A stretch of 19,584 bases of DNA from a bacterium (GCA_021791295.1 JAJYWW010000112.1:1-19584), one strand, 5' to 3'; positions 1 to 7,601 are shown, counted from the stretch's first letter. The notes: generated by a model not told the origin, from the sequence alone. Translations and numbers: made by a program.

Positions 1-153
1 AAACTGTCCATTGTTACGGAAAATAGCGGGATTGGGAATAGATGGCGAACTATTAACCGGCGGGGCGCTGGGTACGGGGGCGGAATAGGCCAGGTAATCC
101 AGCCCCGCCGACTGGCTTCCTATACCGTCAGTAAAAAACGTGCGTTGACATTT
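1..153 (-). other. Possible 5' end of a gene leaving the left edge
   Basis: An open frame on the minus strand runs from about position 133 off the left edge and reads as a Pro/Ser/Asn-rich segment (for example SAPVPSAPPVNSSPSIPNP). It has no start codon of its own. An ATG in a neighbouring frame at 153 reaches a stop after seven codons, but losing one T from the T6 run near 132-137 would join that ATG to the open frame. No Shine-Dalgarno sequence precedes the ATG, and the plus strand is also open here, so coding is uncertain. I do not recognise the product. Confidence 0.2.
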
Positions 154-168
154 ATTTTTCGTGGTGGT

Positions 169-189
169 AAGTTAAATATAATTTAACTT
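169..189. promoter_or_regulatory. 9-bp perfect inverted repeat upstream of the 209 gene
   Basis: Arms AAGTTAAAT and ATTTAACTT are separated by ATA. The dyad lies 20 bp before the first gene and contains TATAAT at 177-182. A TTGACA at 145-150 lies upstream, but the spacing to that TATAAT (26 bp) is too long for a normal sigma-70 promoter; a weak TAAGTT at 168-173 would give 17 bp. An operator overlapping the promoter is the simplest reading. Confidence 0.4.
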
Positions 190-208
190 TAAATAAGGAG
201 GATTTAGC

Positions 209-505
209 ATGCTTAAAAAATCATTTTTAGTTGCCGCAGCAACTTTATTTTTATCTTTTTTAATTATCCCTGGAGCGTTTGCTTCTACACCTCAATGTGT
301 TTATAATGGCAAATTAAACACAAGCTGCGCTAAAAAAATGAACCTTGCACAACTTGAGAATCTTAAAGAACAACTCGAAAATTATCCTAAAACAGCACAA
401 AACGATAGTAATTTAACAGAGGTTAAGGAAATTATTGCAAAAAAAGTCGCTAAAGATAAAGGTTTATATAATATCAAAGGATTATATAATACTGATAGGA
501 AATAA
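209..505 (+). CDS. Small secreted/periplasmic protein
   Basis: A 98-residue protein with a clear Sec signal peptide: Lys-Lys near the N-terminus, a hydrophobic core at about residues 6-21, and an AFA cleavage site near residue 25. The mature part has two cysteines (about residues 30 and 40) that could form a disulfide, then a Lys/Glu-rich helical region. Near the C-terminus the short repeat KGLYN occurs twice in a row. The start is well supported by AGGAGG at 196-201, seven bases before the ATG. The next gene starts two bases after this stop, so the two are probably co-transcribed. I do not recognise the family. Its place beside integrases suggests cargo of the element, and an inhibitor or immunity role is possible but unsupported. 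Confidence 0.75.
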   Translation: MLKKSFLVAAATLFLSFLIIPGAFASTPQCVYNGKLNTSCAKKMNLAQLENLKEQLENYPKTAQNDSNLTEVKEIIAKKVAKDKGLYNIKGLYNTDRK

Positions 506-507
506 AT

Positions 508-1122
508 ATGACAATAGCTCAAATAATTTTAGGCTTTTTAAAAACACTGCTTTCCTGGCCAGCCGTATTATTCTGGATTTCTTTGATTATACTAATTAAA
601 TATGTGAGAACTATAGAAATATTTATAGAAGAAATTACTAAAAAAATTACTAAGTTAAAATATGGAAAATTTGAGGCGGAATTATTGCAACAAAAAGTTA
701 GCGAAAAGGATGGCTCTCCGAAAGAGGAAGACCTTGTGATGAAAGAACGAATTGAAAATTTATTAAAAGAAAAAGATGAATCAAGGGGTCAAATTGAAAA
801 ATCAAAAGAAATAATAAAATATTTAGAGGGAAGAGTTAAGGGTTTTGAATTTGCTTACCTTTCGTTATGGCTAAACCCTAATTCAAAACGTGCTCTACAA
901 TGGTTTAGCCCAGGACATACAAAAAAAGAGTTTATTGAACAGTTTAAAATACTGCCGATAAAGATTTTTCAATCAGTTGAAGACGCAAAAAATGAAAAGG
1001 AAGTTATTTTTAATGCTTTATCTGCTAATAGACTTATAATTAGCCAATCAGATGGACGTTTTATCCCAACAGAAAAAGGGAAAGAACTTTTAAATTATTT
1101 TATAACATACGGCTTTCTTTAA
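508..1122 (+). CDS. Membrane-anchored coiled-coil protein with winged-helix-like C-terminus
   Basis: A 204-residue protein. One N-terminal hydrophobic segment (about residues 5-33) would anchor it in the inner membrane. A long Lys/Glu-rich stretch (about 36-110) looks like a coiled coil. The last 45 residues have a helix followed by a DGRFIPTEKGKELL pattern, which resembles the wing and final helix of winged-helix domains. This is weak pattern recognition, not a family match. It starts two bases after the secreted-protein gene and has no strong ribosome site of its own, which suggests translational coupling. Function unknown. It is the last plus-strand gene before the oppositely oriented integrases. 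Confidence 0.7.
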   Translation: MTIAQIILGFLKTLLSWPAVLFWISLIILIKYVRTIEIFIEEITKKITKLKYGKFEAELLQQKVSEKDGSPKEEDLVMKERIENLLKEKDESRGQIEKSKEIIKYLEGRVKGFEFAYLSLWLNPNSKRALQWFSPGHTKKEFIEQFKILPIKIFQSVEDAKNEKEVIFNALSANRLIISQSDGRFIPTEKGKELLNYFITYGFL

Positions 1123-1140
1123 AAGTTTATCAAATTTTCT

Positions 1141-2154
1141 CTACCCCCACACCGCGTTCACCGCTTTTTTTAGCGTGTCCGGAACTAAGTGGGCGTATCT
1201 CATAGTCATCTGGGGAGTCCTGTGTCCCAGTAGCTCCCCGGTAATATAAAGAGATGTTCCGGCCATAACCATCTTCGAAGCGAACACATGCCTTAAATCG
1301 TGGATCCTTAAATCTTTTAATCCGGCATTTTTACAGGCCGTCTTAAAAGAACGACTAAAATCAACGATTTTAGTCCCATTTATTTCAAACACATATAAAC
1401 TATCCTGTTTTTTATTTATCCCGGCCAGAATTGCTTTTAATGCGTCCGAAATCGGGATGCGCCGGTCGAACTTCGTTTTGGTTCCTTTTATGGCGATAAT
1501 GCCGTTTTGTAGATCCACATTATCCCATTTTAAATTTAAGGCTTCGCCCTTCCGGCAGCCGGTATAAATAAGGAACGAAATTAAATCCCTGGTAAGTTTA
1601 TTTGAGGCGCCGGAAATGAGCTTTCGGATATCCGAATCGGATAAAGTTTTTAGCCTGGACAGCTCGTTTAATTTTTTAATGCCGGCGCAGGGGTTCTTAT
1701 CTATATAGCTTCTCCGAACAGCAAAGTTTAAAAGGTTCGATAAAACGGCGAGCTCTATATTGGCCGTCCGGAAAGAGACGTCCTGCTCCCTTTTTCCCGA
1801 GTTCGAAGATTGGGCTAATATTTCCTTTTTTCTTTTTACCAGGTATTTTTCTACCAGGACGAAATCTATCCCGTCGACCGGCACGTCGCCGAAAAACTCA
1901 AAAACATGTTTTAACGCATTTATTTTTCGCTCGAGCGTCCCAGCGGCCAGAAGGGAGCTTGAAGAGGACATATACTCACCCCAACACTCTTTTAGTCCCG
2001 GAGACTTCCTTCCTGCCCTGGCCGGTGCCGCCGATTTTATAATTTGCTCGATAACGGCCGCGGTATTTTCATCGGTGGTCCCGCAGGACCCATGGTAGCG
2101 GATTCCGTTAATTTCAAAAGAATAGGCATAGTTCTTCCCTGTTTTAATTAGCAT
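1141..2154 (-). CDS. Tyrosine recombinase / phage-type integrase (copy 1)
   Basis: A 337-residue site-specific recombinase that would cut and rejoin attachment sites through a covalent 3'-phosphotyrosine. It has a short N-terminal arm-binding-like region, a SAM-like core-binding domain at about 55-155 and a catalytic domain at about 165-330. The catalytic set is complete: Arg201 (TGCRKGEAL), a beta-hairpin Lys near 226-228, His285 and Arg288 (HDLRH), His311 (LLGHR) and the nucleophile Tyr320 (MRYAHL). The start has a good ribosome site (AAAGGAGAG upstream on the minus strand). It lies downstream of a close paralogue on the same strand, and the catalytic halves are clearly similar at DNA level. 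Both copies look intact. Confidence 0.93.
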   Translation of the reverse strand: MLIKTGKNYAYSFEINGIRYHGSCGTTDENTAAVIEQIIKSAAPARAGRKSPGLKECWGEYMSSSSSLLAAGTLERKINALKHVFEFFGDVPVDGIDFVLVEKYLVKRKKEILAQSSNSGKREQDVSFRTANIELAVLSNLLNFAVRRSYIDKNPCAGIKKLNELSRLKTLSDSDIRKLISGASNKLTRDLISFLIYTGCRKGEALNLKWDNVDLQNGIIAIKGTKTKFDRRIPISDALKAILAGINKKQDSLYVFEINGTKIVDFSRSFKTACKNAGLKDLRIHDLRHVFASKMVMAGTSLYITGELLGHRTPQMTMRYAHLVPDTLKKAVNAVWG

Positions 2155-2307
2155 AATCTTCTCTCCTTTGTGTTTATAGGATTAAGGAGTAATAAGATAT
2201 TTTAGTTATATATTTTAAAAGCCGGTGGGATTATATCCATTTCGATATTGCTTGTCAATAGTTACGCAATTTTTTTTAAAAAAATAATAGGAAGGTTCCG
2301 GAGGGAA

Positions 2308-2326
2308 TTTTACAAGACCTGTAAAA
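2308..2326. repeat. 7-bp inverted repeat between the two integrase genes
   Basis: TTTTACA and TGTAAAA are separated by five bases in the 225-bp gap between the tandem integrases. It could be a weak terminator for the upstream copy or an operator for the downstream copy. A 14-bp palindrome (ATTAACCGGTTAAT, 2371-2384) overlaps the stop codon of the upstream gene. Confidence 0.3.
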
Positions 2327-2379
2327 TCCGTCCCGCAATGCCAGTAAAATAAAAATAGAATCTTTTAAAAATTAACCGG

Positions 2380-3528
2380 TTAATCAAAGTGCCGTTTTTT
2401 TAAACGGAGGGTAGAATCTTTCTTTTTCTCATACTCATTTATAATTTCCAGCGCTCTTTCATATTCCTTCCACTTTATATCGTCTATATCTCCGCCGAAA
2501 GACTTGTCTATTTCCCTTTTTAATTCTCCAGGCTTTAAGTGTGCATACCTCTGGGTCATAGATGGTGTCCTATGTCCCAATAATATCCCGGTCTTATATA
2601 ACGACGTGCCGTTCATAACGAGCTTCGAAGCGAAGACGTGCCGTAAATCGTGTATATGTAAATCTTTCAGTCCCGCATTTTTACACGCAGTTTTAAAAGA
2701 ACGCTTAAAATTGCCTAATTTAGCCCCGTTTCGTTCAAAGACATATAAACTATCATAAACCCTCTCTATCCCATCCAAAATTGAGCGTAGCGCGTCCGAA
2801 ATCGGGATATACCTATCATACTTTGTTTTAGTTCCCTTAATAGCTATTACACCGTTCTGTAGGTCTATGTCGTCCCATTTTAAATTTAAGGCCTCGCCTT
2901 TCCGGCAGCCGGTAAATACCAGGAATGAAATTAGATCCTTAGTTAATTTATTCGTGGCGCCAGCGATTAGTTTTTGGATATCGGAATCGGATAAAGTTTT
3001 TAGCCGGGACAGCTCATTGAGCTTTTTTATTTCGGAAGCAGGGTTTTTTTCGAGGTAACCGCGGTCTATACAAAAATTAAAAAAGTTGTAAAGGGTCTCT
3101 GTCTCGATATTTATAGTCCTAAACGATATCTCTTGCTCTCTTTTGCCGACGTTTTTCGGACTACTTAATACTTCTAATTTGCGTTGTAACTGATAAGTTT
3201 TAATATGTTCGATATTTATATCTGAGATATCTCTATCTCTAAAAAATAATAAAAAATGTTTGGCGGCGTTATCTCTTACTTCTATTGTTTTTTTTGAGGT
3301 ATTTAGATTTTTAAGATACTCATAAAAAATATCTTCAAACGGTAAGCTTTTTTTAATTAAACTTTTTAGCCCTGCCCTTGCTCTGGCGACATCGGTTTGT
3401 AAAGCATTAGCTATCTTTTCAGCATCCTTTTTATCTTTGGTCCTGCAAGAACCCTGGTAATGTTTGCCTTCTATGCATATATGGTAATACCATATATCGC
3501 TTCCTTTTTTTTGATAAATACTGGCCAT
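2380..3528 (-). CDS. Tyrosine recombinase / phage-type integrase (copy 2)
   Basis: A 382-residue recombinase closest to the attachment site. The frame is open for 29 more codons upstream, but I place the start at the ATG at 3528. There the sequence MASIYQKKGS aligns with the N-terminus of copy 1, a GAGAGAGG sits just upstream, and the extra codons fall in an AT-rich palindrome. Catalytic residues in this numbering are Arg209, the beta-hairpin Lys near 234-236, His293/Arg296 (HDLRH), His319 and Tyr328. It differs from copy 1 by a longer, charged C-terminal tail of about 50 residues (KEYERALEIINEYEKKK and on). Being adjacent to the tRNA fragment, it is the likelier active integrase for this element. 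Confidence 0.93.
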   Translation of the reverse strand: MASIYQKKGSDIWYYHICIEGKHYQGSCRTKDKKDAEKIANALQTDVARARAGLKSLIKKSLPFEDIFYEYLKNLNTSKKTIEVRDNAAKHFLLFFRDRDISDINIEHIKTYQLQRKLEVLSSPKNVGKREQEISFRTINIETETLYNFFNFCIDRGYLEKNPASEIKKLNELSRLKTLSDSDIQKLIAGATNKLTKDLISFLVFTGCRKGEALNLKWDDIDLQNGVIAIKGTKTKYDRYIPISDALRSILDGIERVYDSLYVFERNGAKLGNFKRSFKTACKNAGLKDLHIHDLRHVFASKLVMNGTSLYKTGILLGHRTPSMTQRYAHLKPGELKREIDKSFGGDIDDIKWKEYERALEIINEYEKKKDSTLRLKKRHFD

Positions 3529-3547
3529 ATCCTCTCTCGCTAAAATA

Positions 3548-3608
3548 GTAGCATATAAGTAGCAAATATATTGCATATTATATATATATAATATATAATA
3601 TGCAATAT
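3548..3608. promoter_or_regulatory. 11-bp repeats and AT palindrome upstream of integrase copy 2
   Basis: Three degenerate 11-bp units lie in tandem: GTAGCATATAA (3548-3558), GTAGCAAATAT (3559-3569) and ATTGCATATTA (3570-3580). A 16-bp perfect inverted repeat has arms at 3568-3583 and 3593-3608. The site lies between the integrase start and the tRNA fragment, where integrase arm sites, excisionase sites and the integrase promoter are normally found. The 11-bp period puts repeats on one face of the helix. Confidence 0.45.
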
Positions 3609-3666
3609 TTAGCATTTTAATAAACCGTTATTTTAGCGGGCTTTAATGTGGATAATATAATATATA

Positions 3667-3718
3667 CACCTGCATGGGGTGCAGGGGGTCGCAGGTTCAA
3701 ATCCTGTCGTCCCGACCA
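3667..3718 (+). other. attR: 3' fragment of tRNA-Pro(GGG)
   Basis: This is the 3' part of a tRNA gene. The anticodon stem pairs CCTGC (3669-3673) with GCAGG (3681-3685) around loop ATGGGGT with anticodon GGG. It is followed by a variable region, an intact T arm (GCAGG-TTCAAAT-CCTGT), the 3' acceptor strand CGTCCCG, A73 and encoded CCA (3716-3718). The D arm and 5' acceptor strand are absent: the bases to the left are AT-rich and do not pair. It closely resembles the 3' half of the intact tRNA-Pro(UGG) about 160 bp away but differs at several positions, so it is not a copy of that gene. It is best read as the attachment-site duplicate left by integration. Confidence 0.8.
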
Positions 3719-3874
3719 CTTTTATATTTAGTGGTTTTCCGGTTTTTATTTTCTGTTATGATCCAAGCATTCTTGCTATTGTTTAGAAATCTCTTTCTGG
3801 TGCTTCAATAAACTAATTTTTTATTTAAAAGCAGTTTTATTTAATGGTTGGATTTATTTTATAAGGATTGTAAA
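3719..3874. other. Intergenic spacer between tRNA fragment and tRNA-Pro
   Basis: AT-rich sequence of 156 bp. I see no gene, terminator or convincing repeat in it. Confidence 0.5.
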
Positions 3875-3950
3875 TGGTCGGGATGACACGATTTGAACGT
3901 GCGACCCCCTGCTCCCAAAGCAGGTGCGCTACCAGCTGCGCCACATCCCG
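3875..3950 (-). tRNA. tRNA-Pro (anticodon UGG)
   Basis: A complete 76-nt cloverleaf on the minus strand. The acceptor CGGGATG pairs with CATCCCG (one G-T), the D arm is GCGC-AGCTGGTA-GCGC, and the anticodon arm is CCTGC-TTTGGGA-GCAGG, giving anticodon TGG. The variable region is GGGTC, the T arm is GCACG-TTCAAAT-CGTGT, and A73 and CCA are encoded in the gene. Anticodon UGG reads most or all proline codons and is normally essential, so this gene being intact agrees with block 2 being host chromosome. Confidence 0.95.
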
Positions 3951-4021
3951 AAAATAAAAATATTATATTTATATTAATTTTAACATGTATTAATTTTATA
4001 GGCAATATATTTATAAAATTT

Positions 4022-4915
4022 TTAATTTTTTGAGCTTTTGCTCATTAACCAATATACTATTCCGAGCACTAAAACAAGAAAACCGAGAATTGCAACTTCA
4101 GTGGATTTTTGAGGGGCAAGGGAAAAAATCAATATTTTTCTTAGTAATGCTGCCATTGCAAGGCCTATAAAGGCGCTTAAGGCAAATTTATGCCCCTGAA
4201 GCTTTTTGACCTCTTCTTCCAGCAGCTCCCTGATTGCCCATACAATCAGCATAGCTCCTAAAATATCTATAACCGTAGTTTCAAAGGAGCCGCCCATAAA
4301 AGCAAAATTATAGATTTCAAATACAAATAAGAGAAAAACCATAATAGTTGCAATAATAAGCGATATTACCAACGCAAGATCTAATATATAAGAAAATTTT
4401 GAACTAAATCTAATTATTTTTGTCTCAAATTTTGTAGTCGCAATGTAAAATTTTCCTTCGCTTATATAAGAGCTGATAATAATATCCAGATTAATGTCGA
4501 TAATTTTATTTACAGATACTATGAGTTCGTCTCTTTTGCCAGAACTAGGAAAATTTTTAAGAATAATCCCGTGTATAAAATTCCTTATATAATTCATCGT
4601 GGCGCTTACATAATGGGAGGGTAGCTTTATTTCGGCGTGGACCTCCCCTATCCGTTTTAATTTTCGCAAATATTCATTGTTATATGTTCCGGAAAAAAGT
4701 CCCATAAACCAAAATTTAAGTTTTTCCTGATGCCTATTTCTAATTTCTTCGTTAGGCAGAAATTTGCTGAAGTCTTCAAAATTGGCAATAAAAGAATAAG
4801 TGCCGGAAATAAAATCGTTTGCGTTAGAACCCATTAAACCGCTTAACTGCATTAAATTGGAAGCGTCGTTGTCGGTGAAAGAATATATTAGCTTTATTTT
4901 ATCAAGTGTTTCCAT
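4022..4915 (-). CDS. Protoglobin domain fused to PsiE-like membrane domain
   Basis: A 297-residue protein. Residues 1-155 look like the globin domain of globin-coupled sensors (protoglobin). The segment IGEVHAEIKLPSHYVSATMN contains the expected proximal heme-ligand His93 followed by the family's Pro-x-x-Tyr pattern. Residues about 175-292 have four hydrophobic segments with the PsiE-family (phosphate-starvation-inducible E) pattern ELLEEEVKKLQGHKFALSAF. The likely role is sensing O2, NO or sulfide-linked redox state at the inner membrane and passing the signal into the membrane domain. It diverges from the SQR-like gene with a 135-bp gap, and an AT-rich shared regulatory region is likely. 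The output of PsiE domains is unknown, so the function is inference. The domain calls are pattern-based. Confidence 0.75.
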   Translation of the reverse strand: METLDKIKLIYSFTDNDASNLMQLSGLMGSNANDFISGTYSFIANFEDFSKFLPNEEIRNRHQEKLKFWFMGLFSGTYNNEYLRKLKRIGEVHAEIKLPSHYVSATMNYIRNFIHGIILKNFPSSGKRDELIVSVNKIIDINLDIIISSYISEGKFYIATTKFETKIIRFSSKFSYILDLALVISLIIATIMVFLLFVFEIYNFAFMGGSFETTVIDILGAMLIVWAIRELLEEEVKKLQGHKFALSAFIGLAMAALLRKILIFSLAPQKSTEVAILGFLVLVLGIVYWLMSKSSKN

Positions 4916-4978
4916 ATTTTTATTATACCTTAAAATTATTTTTGCGACAATTTATAAATTATTATTTTATAAATCTCT

Positions 4979-5008
4979 TTGAAATTGTATCTTATAATAT
5001 GCTATAAT
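4979..5008 (+). promoter_or_regulatory. Sigma-70-type promoter of the SQR-like gene
   Basis: TTGAAA at 4979-4984, an 18-bp spacer and TATAAT at 5003-5008, which is preceded by TGC (extended -10). Transcription would start near 5015, about 36 bases before the ATG at 5051, leaving room for the G-rich ribosome site at 5040-5045. Confidence 0.65.
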
Positions 5009-5050
5009 ACGCATATATCAATATTGTAATATAAGGGATGGGGGGATTTA

Positions 5051-6490
5051 ATGGCTACTATAGTAGTTTTAGGAACCGGTTTTGCGGGAAACACAGCCGC
5101 ATTGAATCTGAAAAAAGAGTTAGGCGGTAAGCATGACGTTATCGTAATATCGCCCCGAAAAAATTTTTCTTACGTTCCGTCATTAGTATGGGTAGGCGTA
5201 GGTTCGATGTCGCCGGAAAAGACGTATTTTAATCTGGAGCCGGTTTATAAAAAACTCGGAATTATATTTAAAGAGGGGGCGGCTGAGGAGATACACCCCG
5301 ATAGCGGGGATCAGTATGTCGTCGTGAAATATTTAGGCGGCAAAACTGAACAAATTAAATACGACTATTTGATAAATGCAACCGGTCCGAAACTTAATTA
5401 TGCGGCAACGCCAGGACTTGGACCTGATTCAGGTTATTCCGATTCCATATGTACATTGCCGCATGCAATTAAAACACGCGATAATTATTTTAAAGCCGTC
5501 GAAAAGATGAAGCAGGGCAAAAGGCAAAAATTTGTCGTCGGCACAGGACACGGAACCGCTACATGTCAAGGGGCGGCATTCGAATTTATACATAATTTAG
5601 AATTTGATCTTAACAGACGGGGTGTGCGCCATAATGCCGATATAACATGGATATCGAATGAGCCTGCTCTCGGAGATTTCGGGGTCGGAGGAGTCGTTGT
5701 AAAAAAGAACGGAAATTTGGTTTCCGGCAAGCTTTTTGCCGAATCTACCTTTCTGGAAAAAGGTATAAAATGGGTGGAGAGGGCGCATGTGCGCAAGGTC
5801 GAGGAAGGTTCTTTAGATTACGTTAATATCGAAGGAGAGGAAGGAAAGCTGGATTTTGATTTTGCTATGCTTATTCCGCCGTTTGCCGGTATCCCCATCG
5901 CTTATATCGATAAAGACGGCAACGACATCAAAAGTCAGATGTGCGTGCCGAGCGGGTTTATGAAAGTCGATGCCGATTATGCATCTGCCGTAAAACCTTT
6001 CGAAGAATGGAGAAATTCAGACTGGCCTAAAAAATATAATAATCCTGTTTATAAAAACATATTTGCCGCCGGAATAGCTTTTGCCCCGCCGCACTCTATA
6101 AGCAAGCCTTTTAAAGCGCCGGACGGCACGCTTATAGTTCCCAGCCCGCCAAGAACCGGTATGGCATCGGGAATTATCGGACATACGGTTGCGCTATCTA
6201 TTATAGATATGGTAAAGAAAGGATTAGAAGAACCTACGCAACAGGCATCGATGACGGAATTCGGCGCAATATGTATAACCTCTATGGGTAAATCGATGAC
6301 GCGCGGTTCTGCCGCTTTATTGACTATGGATCCGGTAGTTCCAAACTACGAAAAATACAAATTTGGCAGAAATCTAAATTATACTTTCGGCGATATAGGT
6401 CTTGCGGGACACTGGGTTAAATATATGCTACATTACTTATTTATGTGGAAAATGAAAGGCAAGTTTTTATGGTATTTTATTCCCGATTGA
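5051..6490 (+). CDS. Sulfide:quinone oxidoreductase-like FAD protein
   Basis: A 479-residue pyridine-nucleotide-disulfide-type flavoprotein. It has an N-terminal FAD-binding GTGFAGN (residues 8-14), a second glycine-rich segment at 164-168 and a C-terminal FAD/quinone-side motif RTGMASGIIGH (368-378). Cysteines at 134 (SICTLPHA), 172 (ATCQGAAFEF) and 408 (AICITSMGK) sit where sulfide:quinone oxidoreductases carry their catalytic and persulfide-bridge cysteines. The C-terminal 60 residues are aromatic and basic, as expected for a monotopic membrane anchor. The likely reaction is sulfide oxidation to sulfur or polysulfide with electrons going to the quinone pool. A related flavocytochrome-type or detoxifying SQR is possible. 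It has its own promoter and is followed by a small gene. Confidence 0.85.
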   Translation: MATIVVLGTGFAGNTAALNLKKELGGKHDVIVISPRKNFSYVPSLVWVGVGSMSPEKTYFNLEPVYKKLGIIFKEGAAEEIHPDSGDQYVVVKYLGGKTEQIKYDYLINATGPKLNYAATPGLGPDSGYSDSICTLPHAIKTRDNYFKAVEKMKQGKRQKFVVGTGHGTATCQGAAFEFIHNLEFDLNRRGVRHNADITWISNEPALGDFGVGGVVVKKNGNLVSGKLFAESTFLEKGIKWVERAHVRKVEEGSLDYVNIEGEEGKLDFDFAMLIPPFAGIPIAYIDKDGNDIKSQMCVPSGFMKVDADYASAVKPFEEWRNSDWPKKYNNPVYKNIFAAGIAFAPPHSISKPFKAPDGTLIVPSPPRTGMASGIIGHTVALSIIDMVKKGLEEPTQQASMTEFGAICITSMGKSMTRGSAALLTMDPVVPNYEKYKFGRNLNYTFGDIGLAGHWVKYMLHYLFMWKMKGKFLWYFIPD

Positions 6491-6562
6491 TGATTTAGGA
6501 TATTAAATATAATATTTATTTAAATTAAAACATAATAGAATTACGGGAGGCTTGTATATATT

Positions 6563-6757
6563 ATGGAAGATAAAAGTGTAAAAGACTTAACTGAATACGT
6601 TCCTTATTCTAAAGAGGCGAGGTCATTTATGGCACCTACTAAATATACCGTGTTTATAAGAACGTTTATTCCGTGGCAATTAATCAAGTTTGCCTATTAT
6701 AATTTGAAGATGTTGATGGTTTTATCGAAAGGACACGGCAGGTTTCTGGATAAGTAA
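6563..6757 (+). CDS. Small protein downstream of the SQR-like gene
   Basis: A 64-residue protein with an acidic N-terminus followed by a basic, hydrophobic segment (about residues 27-55, including TFIPWQLIKFAYYNLKMLMVL) that could lie on or in the membrane. GGGAGG at 6545-6550 precedes the ATG by 12 bases, a little long but acceptable. It starts 72 bp after the SQR-like gene, on the same strand, and ends just before a strong terminator, so the two form one operon. I do not recognise the family. An accessory role at the membrane with the SQR is an inference from position. Confidence 0.65.
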   Translation: MEDKSVKDLTEYVPYSKEARSFMAPTKYTVFIRTFIPWQLIKFAYYNLKMLMVLSKGHGRFLDK

Positions 6758-6768
6758 TATATCCGATA

Positions 6769-6814
6769 AAAATAAAAGCGTCTAATATTTATAAATATTA
6801 GACGCTTTTATTTT
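6769..6814. terminator. 46-bp perfect palindrome, bidirectional terminator
   Basis: Two exact 23-base arms meet at 6791/6792. The core stem AAAGCGTCTAATA / TATTAGACGCTTT is flanked by an A-rich stretch on one side and TTTTATTTT on the other. It therefore works as a rho-independent terminator in both directions, for the SQR operon on the plus strand and for sodB on the minus strand. Confidence 0.85.
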
Positions 6815-6843
6815 CTCAACGTGCTATGTTTATTATTAAACAG

Positions 6844-7425
6844 TTAAGAGCCGAAATTCTTAGCAACAAATTCCCAATTTACTAAATTCCAGAAATGTTC
6901 AATATAGCTCGGTCTGGCATTGCGATAATCTATGTAATAGGCATGCTCCCATACATCGCAGGTAAGCAGAGCAGTTTTGCCGGAAGTCATCGGCGTGCCG
7001 GCATTACTCGTTGCCATAAGTTCTATAGAACCGTCATGATTTTTGACTAACCATGCCCAACCGGAACCGAATAAAGTAGCGGCTGTTTGACTAAATTGTT
7101 TTTTAAAATCGTCAAAAGTCCCAAACTTAATTTCAATAGCTTTTGCGAGATTTCCATCAGGTCGTCCTTTGCTATTAGGTGATAGGCAATGCCAATAAAA
7201 AGTGTGGTTCCACGCCTGAGCGGCATTGTTAAAAATCCCCCCTGAGGATTTTTTAATTATGTCTTCTAATCCTAAGTCTTGGAATTCCGTACCTTTTATG
7301 AGGTTGTTTAGATTATTTACGTAGGCATTATGGTGCTTTCCGTAATGATATTCGAGGGTTTCCTTAGAAATATGCGGCTGCAGCGCATCAAGGGCATAAG
7401 GCAATTCCGGCAGTTTATGTTCCAT
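6844..7425 (-). CDS. sodB: Superoxide dismutase, iron type
   Basis: A 193-residue cytoplasmic enzyme that dismutates superoxide to H2O2 and O2. It reads very close to E. coli SodB across its whole length: [13 protein letters not shown] at the start, [25 protein letters not shown] and [18 protein letters not shown]. The metal ligands are present: His27, His74, Asp157 and His161. AAQ at 68-70 and the Gly-Ser-Gly-Trp context favour iron over manganese. It converges on the SQR operon across a shared terminator. The pairing suits an organism oxidising sulfide in the presence of some oxygen. Confidence 0.96.
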   Translation of the reverse strand: MEHKLPELPYALDALQPHISKETLEYHYGKHHNAYVNNLNNLIKGTEFQDLGLEDIIKKSSGGIFNNAAQAWNHTFYWHCLSPNSKGRPDGNLAKAIEIKFGTFDDFKKQFSQTAATLFGSGWAWLVKNHDGSIELMATSNAGTPMTSGKTALLTCDVWEHAYYIDYRNARPSYIEHFWNLVNWEFVAKNFGS

Positions 7426-7601
7426 TTTAATACTCCTTTAATTAAAAGTTAAACAAATTTTATTTACTTATATAAGTATACCACAACTTTTTATAATTTT
7501 ATTAAGAGGAAATATTAAAAATATTTGTTATAGTTTTGTTATAATTGACGAAATTGCATGGAAAGGAAAAACGGCGAGCGCCTTGAAACCTTGATAGAAT
7601 A

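Larger units (their letters stand above)
1..3718. mobile_element. Right end of an integrated element at tRNA-Pro(GGG)
   Basis: The stretch ends at 3718 with a displaced 3' part of a tRNA-Pro gene. The two genes nearest that end encode tyrosine recombinases, the usual arrangement for elements that integrate into tRNA 3' ends. The 5' half of the tRNA is missing on the element side, so the element extends left, out of the window. The intact tRNA-Pro(GGG) gene is expected on the plus strand at the unseen left border. Visible cargo is limited to a small secreted protein and a membrane/coiled-coil protein. Confidence 0.7.

Noticed and set aside
1760..2098. Plus-strand open frame opposite integrase copy 1
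   Set aside because: It lies wholly within the antisense of a well-supported integrase and has no family pattern or ribosome site.
3529..3615. Extended N-terminus of integrase copy 2
   Set aside because: The 29 extra codons fall in an AT-rich palindrome and have no counterpart in the paralogue; the ATG at 3528 aligns with it.
3637..3718. Complete tRNA-Pro(GGG) using the CGGG at 3637 as its 5' end
   Set aside because: The distance to the anticodon stem is 32 rather than about 26 bases and no D arm can be formed, so only a 3' fragment is supported.
5566..5796. Minus-strand open frames opposite the SQR-like gene
   Set aside because: They are shadows of a strongly supported flavoprotein gene.
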